Below are positions 8,424 to 15,485 of a stretch of DNA of 64,000 bases, piece after piece. The notes under the pieces are model-generated. The model was not told where the DNA came from. It worked only from the letters and a program-made list of their open reading frames with translations, and did no database searches. The DNA comes from Hymenobacter aranciens (GTDB lineage Bacteria; Bacteroidota; Bacteroidia; Cytophagales; Hymenobacteraceae): positions 114,869 through 178,868 of the forward strand of contig NZ_JAUQSY010000012.1 in assembly GCF_030580865.1 (NCBI RefSeq). Reading direction: 5' to 3'. Each line of letters starts with the position of its first letter. Position 1 is the stretch's first letter. The position numbers and the translations under genes are program-made.

Positions 8424-9134
8424 CTACCCCAGCTTCTGCCCCAGAAACGCCAGCGTCAGCGCCCAGGCCTCGGCCGCTGCTTCGGGGTGGTAGCTGGCCC
8501 GGGCATCGCAGTTAAACCCGTGCTCGGCGTAGGAAATAACCGTGTTGATGTAGGGCTTGCCGGCCGCCTCGACGGCGGCAATCACCTCCGCGCGCTGCTC
8601 GGTGGGAATGTGCGTATCGAGCCCGCCCCAGAAGAAGAGGTGCGGCGCGTGCAGGTCCTTGGCGCGGTCGGCCAGCGTGTGGGTGCGGCCGCCGTAATAG
8701 CTCACGGCGGCGGCCAGCGGCAGCACGGCATTGGCCAGAAACGCCACCCGGCCACCCAGGCAGAAGCCGATGGCGCCGATTTTATCTTTCAGCACCGTGT
8801 CCTGGGCCAGCAGCCAGGCGTGAGCGGCCTGCAGGTCGGCGGTGAGGTTTTCTTCGGTGGCGGCCTGCATATGGGGCATGGCGCTGGCAATGTCGCTGTA
8901 GGCCCACTCCTGGCCGGGGGCGGCGGTGCGGTGGTACAGCTCGGGGGCGATGACGACGTAGCCGGCCCGGGCCAGCCGGTCGGCCACGCTGCGGATGTGC
9001 GGGTTCACGCCAAAGGCTTCCTGCAGCAAGATGATGCCCGGGCGCGGGGCCTTGGGCGTGTCGGGGAAAGCGGTGTAGGCCTGGGCCTGGGTGCCGTCGG
9101 AGATGGCGAGGGTAACGGCGTGGGGGTAGCTCAT
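8424..9134 (-). CDS. Dienelactone hydrolase family protein
   Basis: 236 residues with an alpha/beta-hydrolase fold. The Cys-Asp-His triad of this family is visible: Cys in GAIGFCLGGRVA, Asp in WGGLDTHIP and His in YAEHGFNC. LLQEAFGVNPHIRSVADRLARAGYVV at the N-terminal third is the usual family signature. Start ATG at 9134 (MSYPHAV). The enzyme class hydrolyses carboxylic ester or lactone bonds; the real substrate is unknown. The stop codon abuts a heptamer array, and the SDR gene follows on the same strand. Confidence 0.85.
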   Translation of the reverse strand: MSYPHAVTLAISDGTQAQAYTAFPDTPKAPRPGIILLQEAFGVNPHIRSVADRLARAGYVVIAPELYHRTAAPGQEWAYSDIASAMPHMQAATEENLTADLQAAHAWLLAQDTVLKDKIGAIGFCLGGRVAFLANAVLPLAAAVSYYGGRTHTLADRAKDLHAPHLFFWGGLDTHIPTEQRAEVIAAVEAAGKPYINTVISYAEHGFNCDARASYHPEAAAEAWALTLAFLGQKLG

Positions 9135-9197
9135 GCGGGTTAGAATCAACAGTGAGCTACCGTAACCGCTAACTGGCCCGGTGTTCCCGGCGGCGGG

Positions 9198-9902
9198 CTA
9201 TTTCGGTTTCTTCTTGCTGTCGGCCACGGCGTAGGACTCGGGCGTGAAGTCGCAGTTGAAATACAGAATGGTCACGCGCAGGTCGGGCCGCAGGCGGGCG
9301 GTTTCCTCGGCCTGGCGCAGCAGCTTCTGGGTTATTTTGGGCATAAACTTGGCCCCGAACACGCCGATGTAGGCCTGGCTGCCGTTGCGCACGGTTTCGA
9401 AGCGCAGCGGCTGGCCGTCGGCGCGGGTGAAATAGGGGGCCACGGAGTTGAAATCGGCGTTGAGCTTGTAGGCGCCCAGCGCGGGCGGCGCCAGGTTCAG
9501 ACCCGGCGTGAAGGAGGCGGGCAACTGCTCGAGGCCGGCGCGCACGCGGTTGGGGTGGCCGGTGGCGCACTGCCCGGTGAAGGTGGCCCGGATGCCTCGC
9601 CCGTCGCCATCGAAGGCCATCAGGATGGGGATGTAAAGCCGGCCGCTGCCCGGCGCTTTGGCCCCGGGGGCCTCGCCGGGGGCGGGGTAGAGCAGCGAGT
9701 CGCTGCCGGGGGTGGCATACAGGGCCGTGGTGGCCAGAAACGTGCGCTCGGTGGGCACGTGCAGCTCCTGCTGCACAAAGGCCGTGGCCGTAGCCGGGGT
9801 TTCGGGGCGGGGGTTTTTGATGCCGAACACCAGCTTGGCAACGGGGGTGCAGGCCGTGAGCAGCCCGCCGAGGCTGACGAGCAGCAGGGTAGAAGTACGC
9901 AT
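9198..9902 (-). CDS. Lipoprotein of unknown function
   Basis: 234 residues starting at the ATG at 9902 (MRTSTLLLVSLGGLLTAC). The lipobox LLTAC predicts a lipoprotein with a modified cysteine near residue 18. The remainder is a globular, soluble-looking domain with no motif I recognise (GRLYIPILMAFDGDGRGIRATF; VTILYFNCDFTPESYA). Probably a periplasm-facing outer-membrane lipoprotein. It lies between the unknown protein at 9936 (33 bp upstream) and the dienelactone hydrolase (63 bp downstream), so the four or five leftward genes here may form one transcript. Confidence 0.65.
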   Translation of the reverse strand: MRTSTLLLVSLGGLLTACTPVAKLVFGIKNPRPETPATATAFVQQELHVPTERTFLATTALYATPGSDSLLYPAPGEAPGAKAPGSGRLYIPILMAFDGDGRGIRATFTGQCATGHPNRVRAGLEQLPASFTPGLNLAPPALGAYKLNADFNSVAPYFTRADGQPLRFETVRNGSQAYIGVFGAKFMPKITQKLLRQAEETARLRPDLRVTILYFNCDFTPESYAVADSKKKPK

Positions 9903-9935
9903 TGGGGAAAAGGAGAAGTAGAACAAAGAACGTAA

Positions 9936-10340
9936 TCAGCCGCGCAGCCAGGCATCGGCGGCCGTTTCGGAGTCGAAATACTGGTAGTTGAGCCGGCCGG
10001 TCACGTTGGCGCCCACGGCGCGGGCGGCCAGGCGGCTCAGGGGCGTGGCGGCCTCCACGATGGCGCAGCGGCCGTAGCCCACCTCGCGCACGGCGCGGGG
10101 CAGCCATTCCTCGGCCAGCCAGGCTTGCACCTCGGGCGGCATGGGCGGGCGCTGGTGATGGATGGTCATCAGGGCCGTGGCGTGGTGGTGCTGCATGGCC
10201 CGCACCACGTGCTCGTAGATGGCGCGCAGCTCGGTGGCGGTGCTGGCCACGGGCTGCCATTCGAGGCGGATGTAGCCAGCGGGCGCGTAGGAAATAACGG
10301 CCGCCGCGTTGCGGAAATACTGGACAGGGGAGGGGTTCAC
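9936..10340 (-). CDS. Small unknown protein, possibly STAS/SpoIIAA-like
   Basis: 134 residues, GTG start at 10340. Its alternating strands and helices, with an ending FDSETAADAWLRG, recall the C-terminal helix of SpoIIAA-like/STAS proteins of Bacteroidota. The match is by shape only. No signal peptide or membrane helix is present. It starts 27 bp after the stop of the DUF1304-like gene. Confidence 0.55.
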   Translation of the reverse strand: MNPSPVQYFRNAAAVISYAPAGYIRLEWQPVASTATELRAIYEHVVRAMQHHHATALMTIHHQRPPMPPEVQAWLAEEWLPRAVREVGYGRCAIVEAATPLSRLAARAVGANVTGRLNYQYFDSETAADAWLRG

Positions 10341-10367
10341 AGCCCAAAAATAACCCCGCCGGCCCGC

Positions 10368-10736
10368 TTAGCGCATACTCAACCACACGGCCGCCAGCGC
10401 CAGCGCCGCCGGCACCGTCTGCACCAGCAAAATGCGCCGGCCCGCCGTGGCCGCCCCATACAGCCCCGCCACCGCCACGCAGCCCAGGAAAAACGTGGCC
10501 ACGTGGCGCTGCCACGCGGGGTCCGCAATCAGCAAAGCCCACACCAGCCCGGCCACCAGAAAGCCATTATACAGCCCCTGGTTGCCGGCCAGGGTTTTGG
10601 TGGGCGGAAACAATTCGGGCCGCAGCGAGCGGAAGACCTGGGGGCCGTGGGTGGTCCAGGCAAACATCTCCAGCCACACGATGTAGCCGTGAATGAGGAT
10701 GACGAGGCCAATGAGGACTTGGGCGAGGAGGAACAT
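10368..10736 (-). CDS. DUF1304-family small membrane protein
   Basis: 122 residues with four predicted membrane helices (LLAQVLIGLVILIHGYIVW; YNGFLVAGLVWALLIA; FFLGCVAVAGLYGA; the C-terminal LVQTVPAALALAAVWLSM). The segment MFAWTTHGPQVF and the NQGLYNGFLAAGL-like stretch after it are typical of DUF1304 (YqjF/YqjA-size) proteins. No biochemical role is established. The frame extends upstream, but that extension is translated hairpin repeat (10779-10870); ATG at 10736 gives the family length. First gene of the leftward set. Confidence 0.75.
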   Translation of the reverse strand: MFLLAQVLIGLVILIHGYIVWLEMFAWTTHGPQVFRSLRPELFPPTKTLAGNQGLYNGFLVAGLVWALLIADPAWQRHVATFFLGCVAVAGLYGAATAGRRILLVQTVPAALALAAVWLSMR

Positions 10737-10778
10737 GGCGCGACGCAAAGGGAAGTAATGGGGCAAGATATGAAAACG

Positions 10779-10870
10779 CCTGTCATGCTGAACGCAGTGA
10801 AGCATCCGCTCACGCCTCAACGATTTCGTTCGAACCTGATAAGATGCTTCACTGCGTTCAGCATGACAGG
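10779..10870. repeat. Long hairpin repeat, GTCATGCTGAAC variant (H6)
   Basis: Perfect 28-bp arms at 10779-10806 and 10843-10870 with a 36-nt loop holding the inner palindrome AACGATTTCGTT. It lies in the divergent region between the DUF1304 gene and the alginate lyase. The arms are identical to those of the copy at 61094-61194. Confidence 0.9.
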
Positions 10871-10899
10871 GCACCCACCCCCTCCAACTTTATTTTTCC

Positions 10900-10929
10900 C
10901 AAGATAACGTTACCGGTAACGTTGTCTTG
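10900..10929. promoter_or_regulatory. 30-bp palindrome, candidate operator of the alginate lyase gene
   Basis: Two 15-bp half-sites meet at 10914/10915 with only one mismatch; the inner 18 bp (AACGTTACCGGTAACGTT) are perfect. The shape fits a LacI/GalR-like or other dimeric regulator. It sits about 30 bp upstream of the candidate promoter, a place where an activator could act. Confidence 0.55.
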
Positions 10930-10959
10930 AAAATCAAGGCATAACATTAGGGCATTGGC

Positions 10960-10991
10960 TTGACAACGAGGGGCGCCGGGGTGTACACTTG
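10960..10991 (+). promoter_or_regulatory. Candidate promoter of the alginate lyase gene
   Basis: TTGACA at 10960 and TACACTTG at 10984 resemble the Bacteroidota -33 TTG and -7 TAnnTTTG elements, with 21 bp between the two. The predicted leader is about 40 nt. Confidence 0.45.
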
Positions 10992-11039
10992 CGGCCGATA
11001 CCCTTGCTTTTTTCCCACCCAACCTCCGTTCATGCGCGC

Positions 11040-12122
11040 ATGAAAACCCTTACCCTCCTGGCCCTCGGCCTGGCGGGCGCCACGCTGGCGCCTGCCCAAA
11101 CGCCCCATCAGGTGCTCGACCTGAGCAGCTGGAAGCTCACGCTGCCCGTGGATAGCAACGGCGGCACCACCGGCGCGGCCATCAGCATCGGCAATAGCCA
11201 GCTGGTGGCGGGCTATGCCCACACCTCGTATTTCAAAACCGTGGCCGGCACCACGCCCACCGTGCAGTTCTGGTGCCCCAGCAACGGGGCCACCACCTCG
11301 CCCGGCGCGGGCTCCGACCACCCGCGCACCGAGCTGCTGGAGAATGGCGGCTGGCGCATCAACCGCGGCGGTACGCTCTTTGCCCGCGCCCAGGTGCTGC
11401 AGTATCCGCCCAGCACCGGCGACATCATCATCGGCCAGATTCACGGCGGCAAGGTGACCGAAAACGGCGTCGTGACCGACTACAGCAGCGCCCCCTTCGT
11501 GATGCTGCACGTCCGCAACGGCCAACTATTCATCGTGGTGAAGGGCACCACCAGCGGCAACACCGGCACGGTGCAGCAAACGCTGTTTACCAACGTGGCC
11601 CTCACCAAAAAGCTGGTCTACAAGCTGCGCACCGACGGCAACCGCATCTACGTGGCCGCCAGCTGCGCCGATGCCACCCCCGACCCCAGCCTGCCGCCGC
11701 CCTCGGCCGCCGGCACCGTGAGCTGGTCGGTGCTGGTGCCCACGCCCTGGAAAACCCTGCCCGTGCGCTTCGCCGCCGGCGCCTACGTGCAGGACGTGAG
11801 CACCAGCGCCACCCAGGGCGGCCGCCTGGCCTTCTCCGAGCTCACCCTCACGCCCAACGCCAGCGGCCGGCCCCTGGCCGCCACCCCGGCGGCGGCCGCC
11901 GCGTTCGAGGTCTTTCCCACCCGCGCCAGCGGGCCGCTCACCATCAGCGGCCCCGCCGGGGCCAGCCTCACCCTCTGCGATGCCCTGGGCCGCCCCGTGG
12001 CGCAGCACACGCTGGCCACCGCCACCACCACGCTGCCCCTGGCCGGGCTGCCGGCCGGCAGCTACCTGGCGGTGCTGCACACGCCCACCGGCCGGCAGGT
12101 GCGGCGCTTCGTGAAGGAGTAA
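11040..12122 (+). CDS. Secreted polysaccharide lyase family 7 (alginate lyase) with T9SS sorting domain
   Basis: 360 residues with a signal peptide (MKTLTLLALGLAGATLAPAQ). The catalytic domain (about residues 20-280) opens with VLDLSSWKLTLPV and shows the three PL7 motifs in variant form: PRTELLE, IGQIHG and FAAGAYVQD. These carry the Arg, Gln/His and Tyr used in beta-elimination of alginate. The last ~75 residues (FEVFPTRASG... to RRFVKE) are a T9SS C-terminal domain, so the enzyme is exported to the surface or medium. It stands alone, with its own promoter and an upstream palindrome; no uptake genes are adjacent. Alginate is the expected substrate, but other polyuronates are possible. Confidence 0.85.
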   Translation: MKTLTLLALGLAGATLAPAQTPHQVLDLSSWKLTLPVDSNGGTTGAAISIGNSQLVAGYAHTSYFKTVAGTTPTVQFWCPSNGATTSPGAGSDHPRTELLENGGWRINRGGTLFARAQVLQYPPSTGDIIIGQIHGGKVTENGVVTDYSSAPFVMLHVRNGQLFIVVKGTTSGNTGTVQQTLFTNVALTKKLVYKLRTDGNRIYVAASCADATPDPSLPPPSAAGTVSWSVLVPTPWKTLPVRFAAGAYVQDVSTSATQGGRLAFSELTLTPNASGRPLAATPAAAAAFEVFPTRASGPLTISGPAGASLTLCDALGRPVAQHTLATATTTLPLAGLPAGSYLAVLHTPTGRQVRRFVKE

Positions 12123-12128
12123 CACGGG

Positions 12129-12238
12129 GTGGTCGTACGAATTCCCCGCAGGGGTTCGTACGACCACTCTGACGTTGAACAAGCGGCTCTAACGACAAAG
12201 TGGTCGTACGAACCCCTGCGGGGAATTCGTACGACCAC
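12129..12238. repeat. Nested palindrome pair, GTGGTCGTACGAA family
   Basis: A 39-bp imperfect palindrome (12129-12167) is followed after 32 bp by its exact reverse complement (12200-12238). Each half can fold alone, and the whole can fold as one longer hairpin. It separates the convergent alginate lyase and unknown gene at 12258. A degenerate single copy lies at 5339-5376. Confidence 0.9.
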
Positions 12239-12257
12239 GCCATTGCCTACCGCAGGC

Positions 12258-13241
12258 TTAGTCTTCCAGCACCCGCAGCACCACGCGCACGGGGTGCGCG
12301 CCGGTGTTGCGCACCACCAGGTACTGGCCGGCGGGGCCGAGGTCGGCGGCCAGCACGTCGCGGCTGCGCTGCTCGGGCACCAGGGCCACCACCTCGGAGG
12401 GCGTTTGGTCGGCCTGGCGCACGCGGCCCACTTCGGCCTGCATGCCGGGCCGGGGCTTGCTCAGCAGCAGGCGCAGGCCGGCCACGCCATCGAGGGGCGT
12501 GGTGAAGAGCACGCTTTTCTGCCGGCCGGGCTGCACGGTGAGCTCGTGGTCTTCGTCGTCGTCGCCGTCGGGCGGGCTCAGGTCGAAGAGCTGGCGCTTG
12601 GCAAAGTCGTCGGCAAACAGCGTCTTGGAGCCCAGGCTGGCCTGCTGGCCGAAGCGGTAGAGGGCATTCTGCTGGCCGATGTAGCCCTGGCCCTGCTCCA
12701 CGCCGGTGCCTTTCTGGCTTTCCTGGGTGGTGTTGGCGGTGGTGAGGGCCTCGCCCTGGGCGTCGAGGTCTTTGGTGTCGGTGTCCTTCCAGCCGTACTT
12801 GGCTAGTTGCAGCGCATCGGCGGGGCGGCTGGCGGCGTCGTGGGCCAGGTCGAGCAGGGTTATCATGCCGTCGTGGCTGTCGCGGTCGCGCTCGTAGCGG
12901 TTTTTGCCGTACTGGTTCAGGCGGCCCACATTCTTTGGCCAGGCCTGGCCCACGGTGTAAAACAGGCGCTGCACCAGCTTGCGGGCCTTTTCCATCTCGG
13001 CCTTTACCTCCTGGGTATCCTCCTTGAGGGTGCCGGCGCGCACCGTGGCCGAGTCGGCCGTTTCGGCGGCTTCCTGGGCGGCTTCCCATTTGGCGGCGTA
13101 GTCGTCGGTGAAGACTTCGGGGTTGAAAGAGGCGAACGTGTCCGCATTGTCGAGGTAGTGCTGGCGCATGGTGCGCTGGCGCTGCCGCATATCGTCGTCA
13201 GAACCGCCGTAAATTCGGTTCAGGGGTTGTTCATCTGCCAT
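12258..13241 (-). CDS. Unknown soluble protein
   Basis: 327 residues from ATG 13241 (MADEQPLNRIYGGSDDD). No recognised domain. The N-terminal ~200 residues are polar, helical and rich in acidic and charged residues (e.g. WEAAQEAAETADSATVRAGTLKEDTQEVKAEMEKARKL); the C-terminal ~80 look beta-rich (LLLSKPRPGM; GQYLVVRNTGAHPVRVVLRVLED). There is no signal peptide or membrane segment. The frame continues 19 codons upstream, but the chosen ATG follows the repeat array R2 more naturally. It may be a structural or phage-tail-like accessory protein, but I cannot support that. Confidence 0.6.
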   Translation of the reverse strand: MADEQPLNRIYGGSDDDMRQRQRTMRQHYLDNADTFASFNPEVFTDDYAAKWEAAQEAAETADSATVRAGTLKEDTQEVKAEMEKARKLVQRLFYTVGQAWPKNVGRLNQYGKNRYERDRDSHDGMITLLDLAHDAASRPADALQLAKYGWKDTDTKDLDAQGEALTTANTTQESQKGTGVEQGQGYIGQQNALYRFGQQASLGSKTLFADDFAKRQLFDLSPPDGDDDEDHELTVQPGRQKSVLFTTPLDGVAGLRLLLSKPRPGMQAEVGRVRQADQTPSEVVALVPEQRSRDVLAADLGPAGQYLVVRNTGAHPVRVVLRVLED

Positions 13242-13306
13242 GAGCGTAAGGGGTTTGGGTGAGAAAATACAGCAGCAATAGTAGCGCTTATTTCCCAACT
13301 CTCCAA

Positions 13307-13507
13307 ACCCTGCCCATCTCTACCCCTCTTCCCGTCGTCTCTCCGCCCGTTAGCGCCGTCTCTACGTCTGTTAACGCCATCTCTAAGCTCGTTAACGCCA
13401 TCTCTACGCCCCTTAACGCCATCTCTACGCTTCTTCCCGCCAGCGTTAACGAGCTTAGAGATGGCGTTAAGGGGCGGAGAGATGGCGGGAAGAGGGGTAG
13501 AGGCGGC
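13307..13507. repeat. 21-bp tandem array with mirrored half (R2)
   Basis: Six direct units of 21 bp (consensus GTTAACGCCATCTCTACGCCC) run from 13307 to 13432. After a partial unit, three units in inverted orientation follow (13445-13507), so the array can fold back on itself. It fills the 339-bp gap between the unknown gene and fic. No ORF with coding character was seen there. Confidence 0.75.
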
Positions 13508-13550
13508 GCCAACCGCCCTAGAAGCGGCGGGGGCGGGGGGCGGAAGGCAA

Positions 13551-13576
13551 CCGGCCCGCCGGGTGGGGCGGGCCGG
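13551..13576 (-). terminator. Hairpin downstream of fic
   Basis: 10-bp GC-only arms (CCGGCCCGCC/GGCGGGCCGG) with loop GGGTGG, five bases past the fic stop. The same core and loop recur at 15063-15092. There is no strong U-tract. Confidence 0.5.
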
Positions 13577-13580
13577 GGGC

Positions 13581-15017
13581 TTAGCTGGGGGGGGAGTCGG
13601 CTTCGGCTACCTTGGCGGCGATGAAGTCGTAGACTTTGGTGGCGAGCTGGTGGTTGAGGGCTTTGATGTAGGCAAGGTCGTATTCGGGCTTGTACAAGCT
13701 ATTAAGTAAATTTTTTCTGTTAGCACTATTGGGGTTACGAACACCTGTTTGCACGATATTGTAAAAGGCATCAAATCCGTGTCTGTCAAATTCAAGTTCA
13801 AGCGAGATGTGGAAATTGAACATCTTTTCAAGTATTCTGAATTCTAACCAATAAACAGAAAACCTGCATTCAGTGAGTAATTGCTTAGGTTCAGTTGACA
13901 TTGCTTCCTTCGCAATGGTTATAGCCCCGTCAAACTTTCGATTTGCATTAGAAATAAAGCGTTTTTCTGTTGGTGTATCATTATGTGTTATTCTTTTAGG
14001 CGTAAGGTCAGGATATGAAAATAGTATCTCTGTTCTCAAAAAGAGCTCATCAAACCTTACCAATTCAGACATTAGGTCTGTAAGCCAAAATTCTATTAGC
14101 TTGTCCCATATAATAGTCTGCGTTTCCGTGTTCCAAGTCATTGTGACTACGTCCTCCCGCATCAACACCTGCTTTTTCAGTAGCGCCAGCTTCTTGTCCA
14201 GGTCGTCGGGCTCGTCAATGGATTCGCCTTTGGCGGCGCGAATCATCAGCCGCAGGCCGGCTTCCACGTTTTCGATGATGAAGCGCAGGAAAGGCTCGGG
14301 GTCGCCGGCATCGGCGGCGGCGAGGGCGGCGAGGTAGCGGTTGCGGTCGGTGGCCTGGATGACGGTCATCGGGTAGCCGTGGCGCATGAGAATAAGATTC
14401 ATCAGCAGGCGCGACATGCGGCCGTTGCCATCGTCGAAGGGGTGAATGCGCACGAAGCGGTAATGAAACTCAGCGGCCAGGGCCACGGGGTGCATCGTAG
14501 GAGCGGCTTCTTCCTGCCGGTACCAGTCCACGAGGTCCATCATGCGCGCCGGAGTTTCCTCGGGGCTGGCGAAGTAAAACATCTCGCCGGTAGCGGTGAG
14601 CACGTTGTTGGGCTGCTGCTTGTATTGGCCGGGCACAATCATCTTGCGGGTCGATTGGCCGGTGGCGGTTTGGGCAGGCGCATAGTAGGCTTCGCCCAGC
14701 AGCACCTCGTGCATGCCCCGAATGAATTGCTCCGTCAACGGCCGGTCGTCGCGCACGAAATCTTCGAGCCACAGCACGGCCTCGTTGTGCCCCTTGATGT
14801 CGAGGTGGTCGCGCATGGGCTTGCCGGCCGCCGTGAGGCCGTGCAGCAGCAGCGAGCGGGTTTCGCCCAGCGTCAGCGAGTTGCCCTCGATGGCGTTGGA
14901 GTTGTAGTTCCATTCCAGCCGAAACTTTTGCAGCACCCGCTGCTCCTGCTCCGGCGCGAGGGGGCGCAGGGCGTCGAGGTCGGCTTTGAGGTGGTCGAGG
15001 GTGGTGAAGAGCGACAT
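13581..15017 (-). CDS. Fic-domain AMPylase-like protein with mosaic C-terminus
   Basis: 478 residues. The Fic core motif HPFDDGNGR lies at residues 192-200, with the catalytic His first and the phosphate-binding GNGR intact. An N-terminal SNAIEGN (about residues 40-46) matches the inhibitory [S/T]xxxE[G/N] helix that blocks ATP binding in class II Fic proteins. Such enzymes transfer AMP or related groups to target hydroxyls. Residues about 286-445 are encoded by clearly AT-richer DNA (13,685-14,160) than the flanks, which suggests that this region was exchanged. The final ~25 residues return to GC-rich coding. No antitoxin-like gene is adjacent; the inhibitory helix is internal. The target is unknown. 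Confidence 0.85.
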   Translation of the reverse strand: MSLFTTLDHLKADLDALRPLAPEQEQRVLQKFRLEWNYNSNAIEGNSLTLGETRSLLLHGLTAAGKPMRDHLDIKGHNEAVLWLEDFVRDDRPLTEQFIRGMHEVLLGEAYYAPAQTATGQSTRKMIVPGQYKQQPNNVLTATGEMFYFASPEETPARMMDLVDWYRQEEAAPTMHPVALAAEFHYRFVRIHPFDDGNGRMSRLLMNLILMRHGYPMTVIQATDRNRYLAALAAADAGDPEPFLRFIIENVEAGLRLMIRAAKGESIDEPDDLDKKLALLKKQVLMREDVVTMTWNTETQTIIWDKLIEFWLTDLMSELVRFDELFLRTEILFSYPDLTPKRITHNDTPTEKRFISNANRKFDGAITIAKEAMSTEPKQLLTECRFSVYWLEFRILEKMFNFHISLELEFDRHGFDAFYNIVQTGVRNPNSANRKNLLNSLYKPEYDLAYIKALNHQLATKVYDFIAAKVAEADSPPS

Positions 15018-15062
15018 GGCGGCGGGCGAAGAGAAGGCTATTTCACCGCCAAGTTAAAACGC

Positions 15063-15092
15063 AAGCGGCCCGCCGGGTGGGGCGGGCCGCTT
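15063..15092 (-). terminator. Intrinsic terminator for the gene at 15108
   Basis: 12-bp arms (AAGCGGCCCGCC/GGCGGGCCGCTT) with loop GGGTGG; on the minus strand the stem is followed by GCGTTTTAAC. It would end the leftward transcript coming from mutAB and the small gene. Confidence 0.65.
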
Positions 15093-15107
15093 GTCGAAGG
15101 TGTCGAG

Positions 15108-15482
15108 CTAGTATTTGTATCCATCTGCTACCCGCCGAATGTATGTTTCAAGCAGCGCAGGGTCTTGAAAAACGGGGCAGATGGCCGAGATAAAAAGCTG
15201 AAGCGCCGCTTCAGTTTCAACATACATATCCAGCCAATAGCCTTCCTCGTCAAATTCCAAGCTGCCTAGCAGTTCGGCGGCTCGGTCTTCAATGATGAGA
15301 ACGGTTGCATCGACCAATGACACCCGGTAGTCTTCTCGGCTGTACTTGTCAGAAAGGGCACGGTATGCGGCTAGCGCCGGCTCGTCAAACTTGGCTAGCA
15401 ACTGGTAAGGCAGTTCCTGGTCGTCGGTGGTTGAAACTTCGAACGGAAAAGAGGATGTGCTCAACTGCATTTTGGTCCCCAT
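15108..15482 (-). CDS. Small unknown protein downstream of mutB
   Basis: 124 residues, acidic, with no signal peptide. It begins three bases after the mutB stop codon (start at 15482; an alternative ATG at 15470), so it is probably translated from the mutB transcript. Sequence features such as DDQELPYQLLAKFDEPALAAYRAL and FDEEGYWLDMYVE do not match a family I know. The DNA is AT-richer than mutB. It could be a recently arrived gene, as the small-protein style recalls immunity proteins, but this is only a guess. Confidence 0.6.
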   Translation of the reverse strand: MGTKMQLSTSSFPFEVSTTDDQELPYQLLAKFDEPALAAYRALSDKYSREDYRVSLVDATVLIIEDRAAELLGSLEFDEEGYWLDMYVETEAALQLFISAICPVFQDPALLETYIRRVADGYKY

Positions 15483-15485
15483 TAA

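Noticed and set aside
13259..13624. Protein-coding frame through the 21-bp array R2
   Set aside because: The open frame results only from the 21-bp (seven-codon) period lacking stops; it has no start signal or domain.
13581..15017. Fic toxin with separate antitoxin
   Set aside because: No small antitoxin gene is adjacent; the inhibitory helix motif is inside the same protein.
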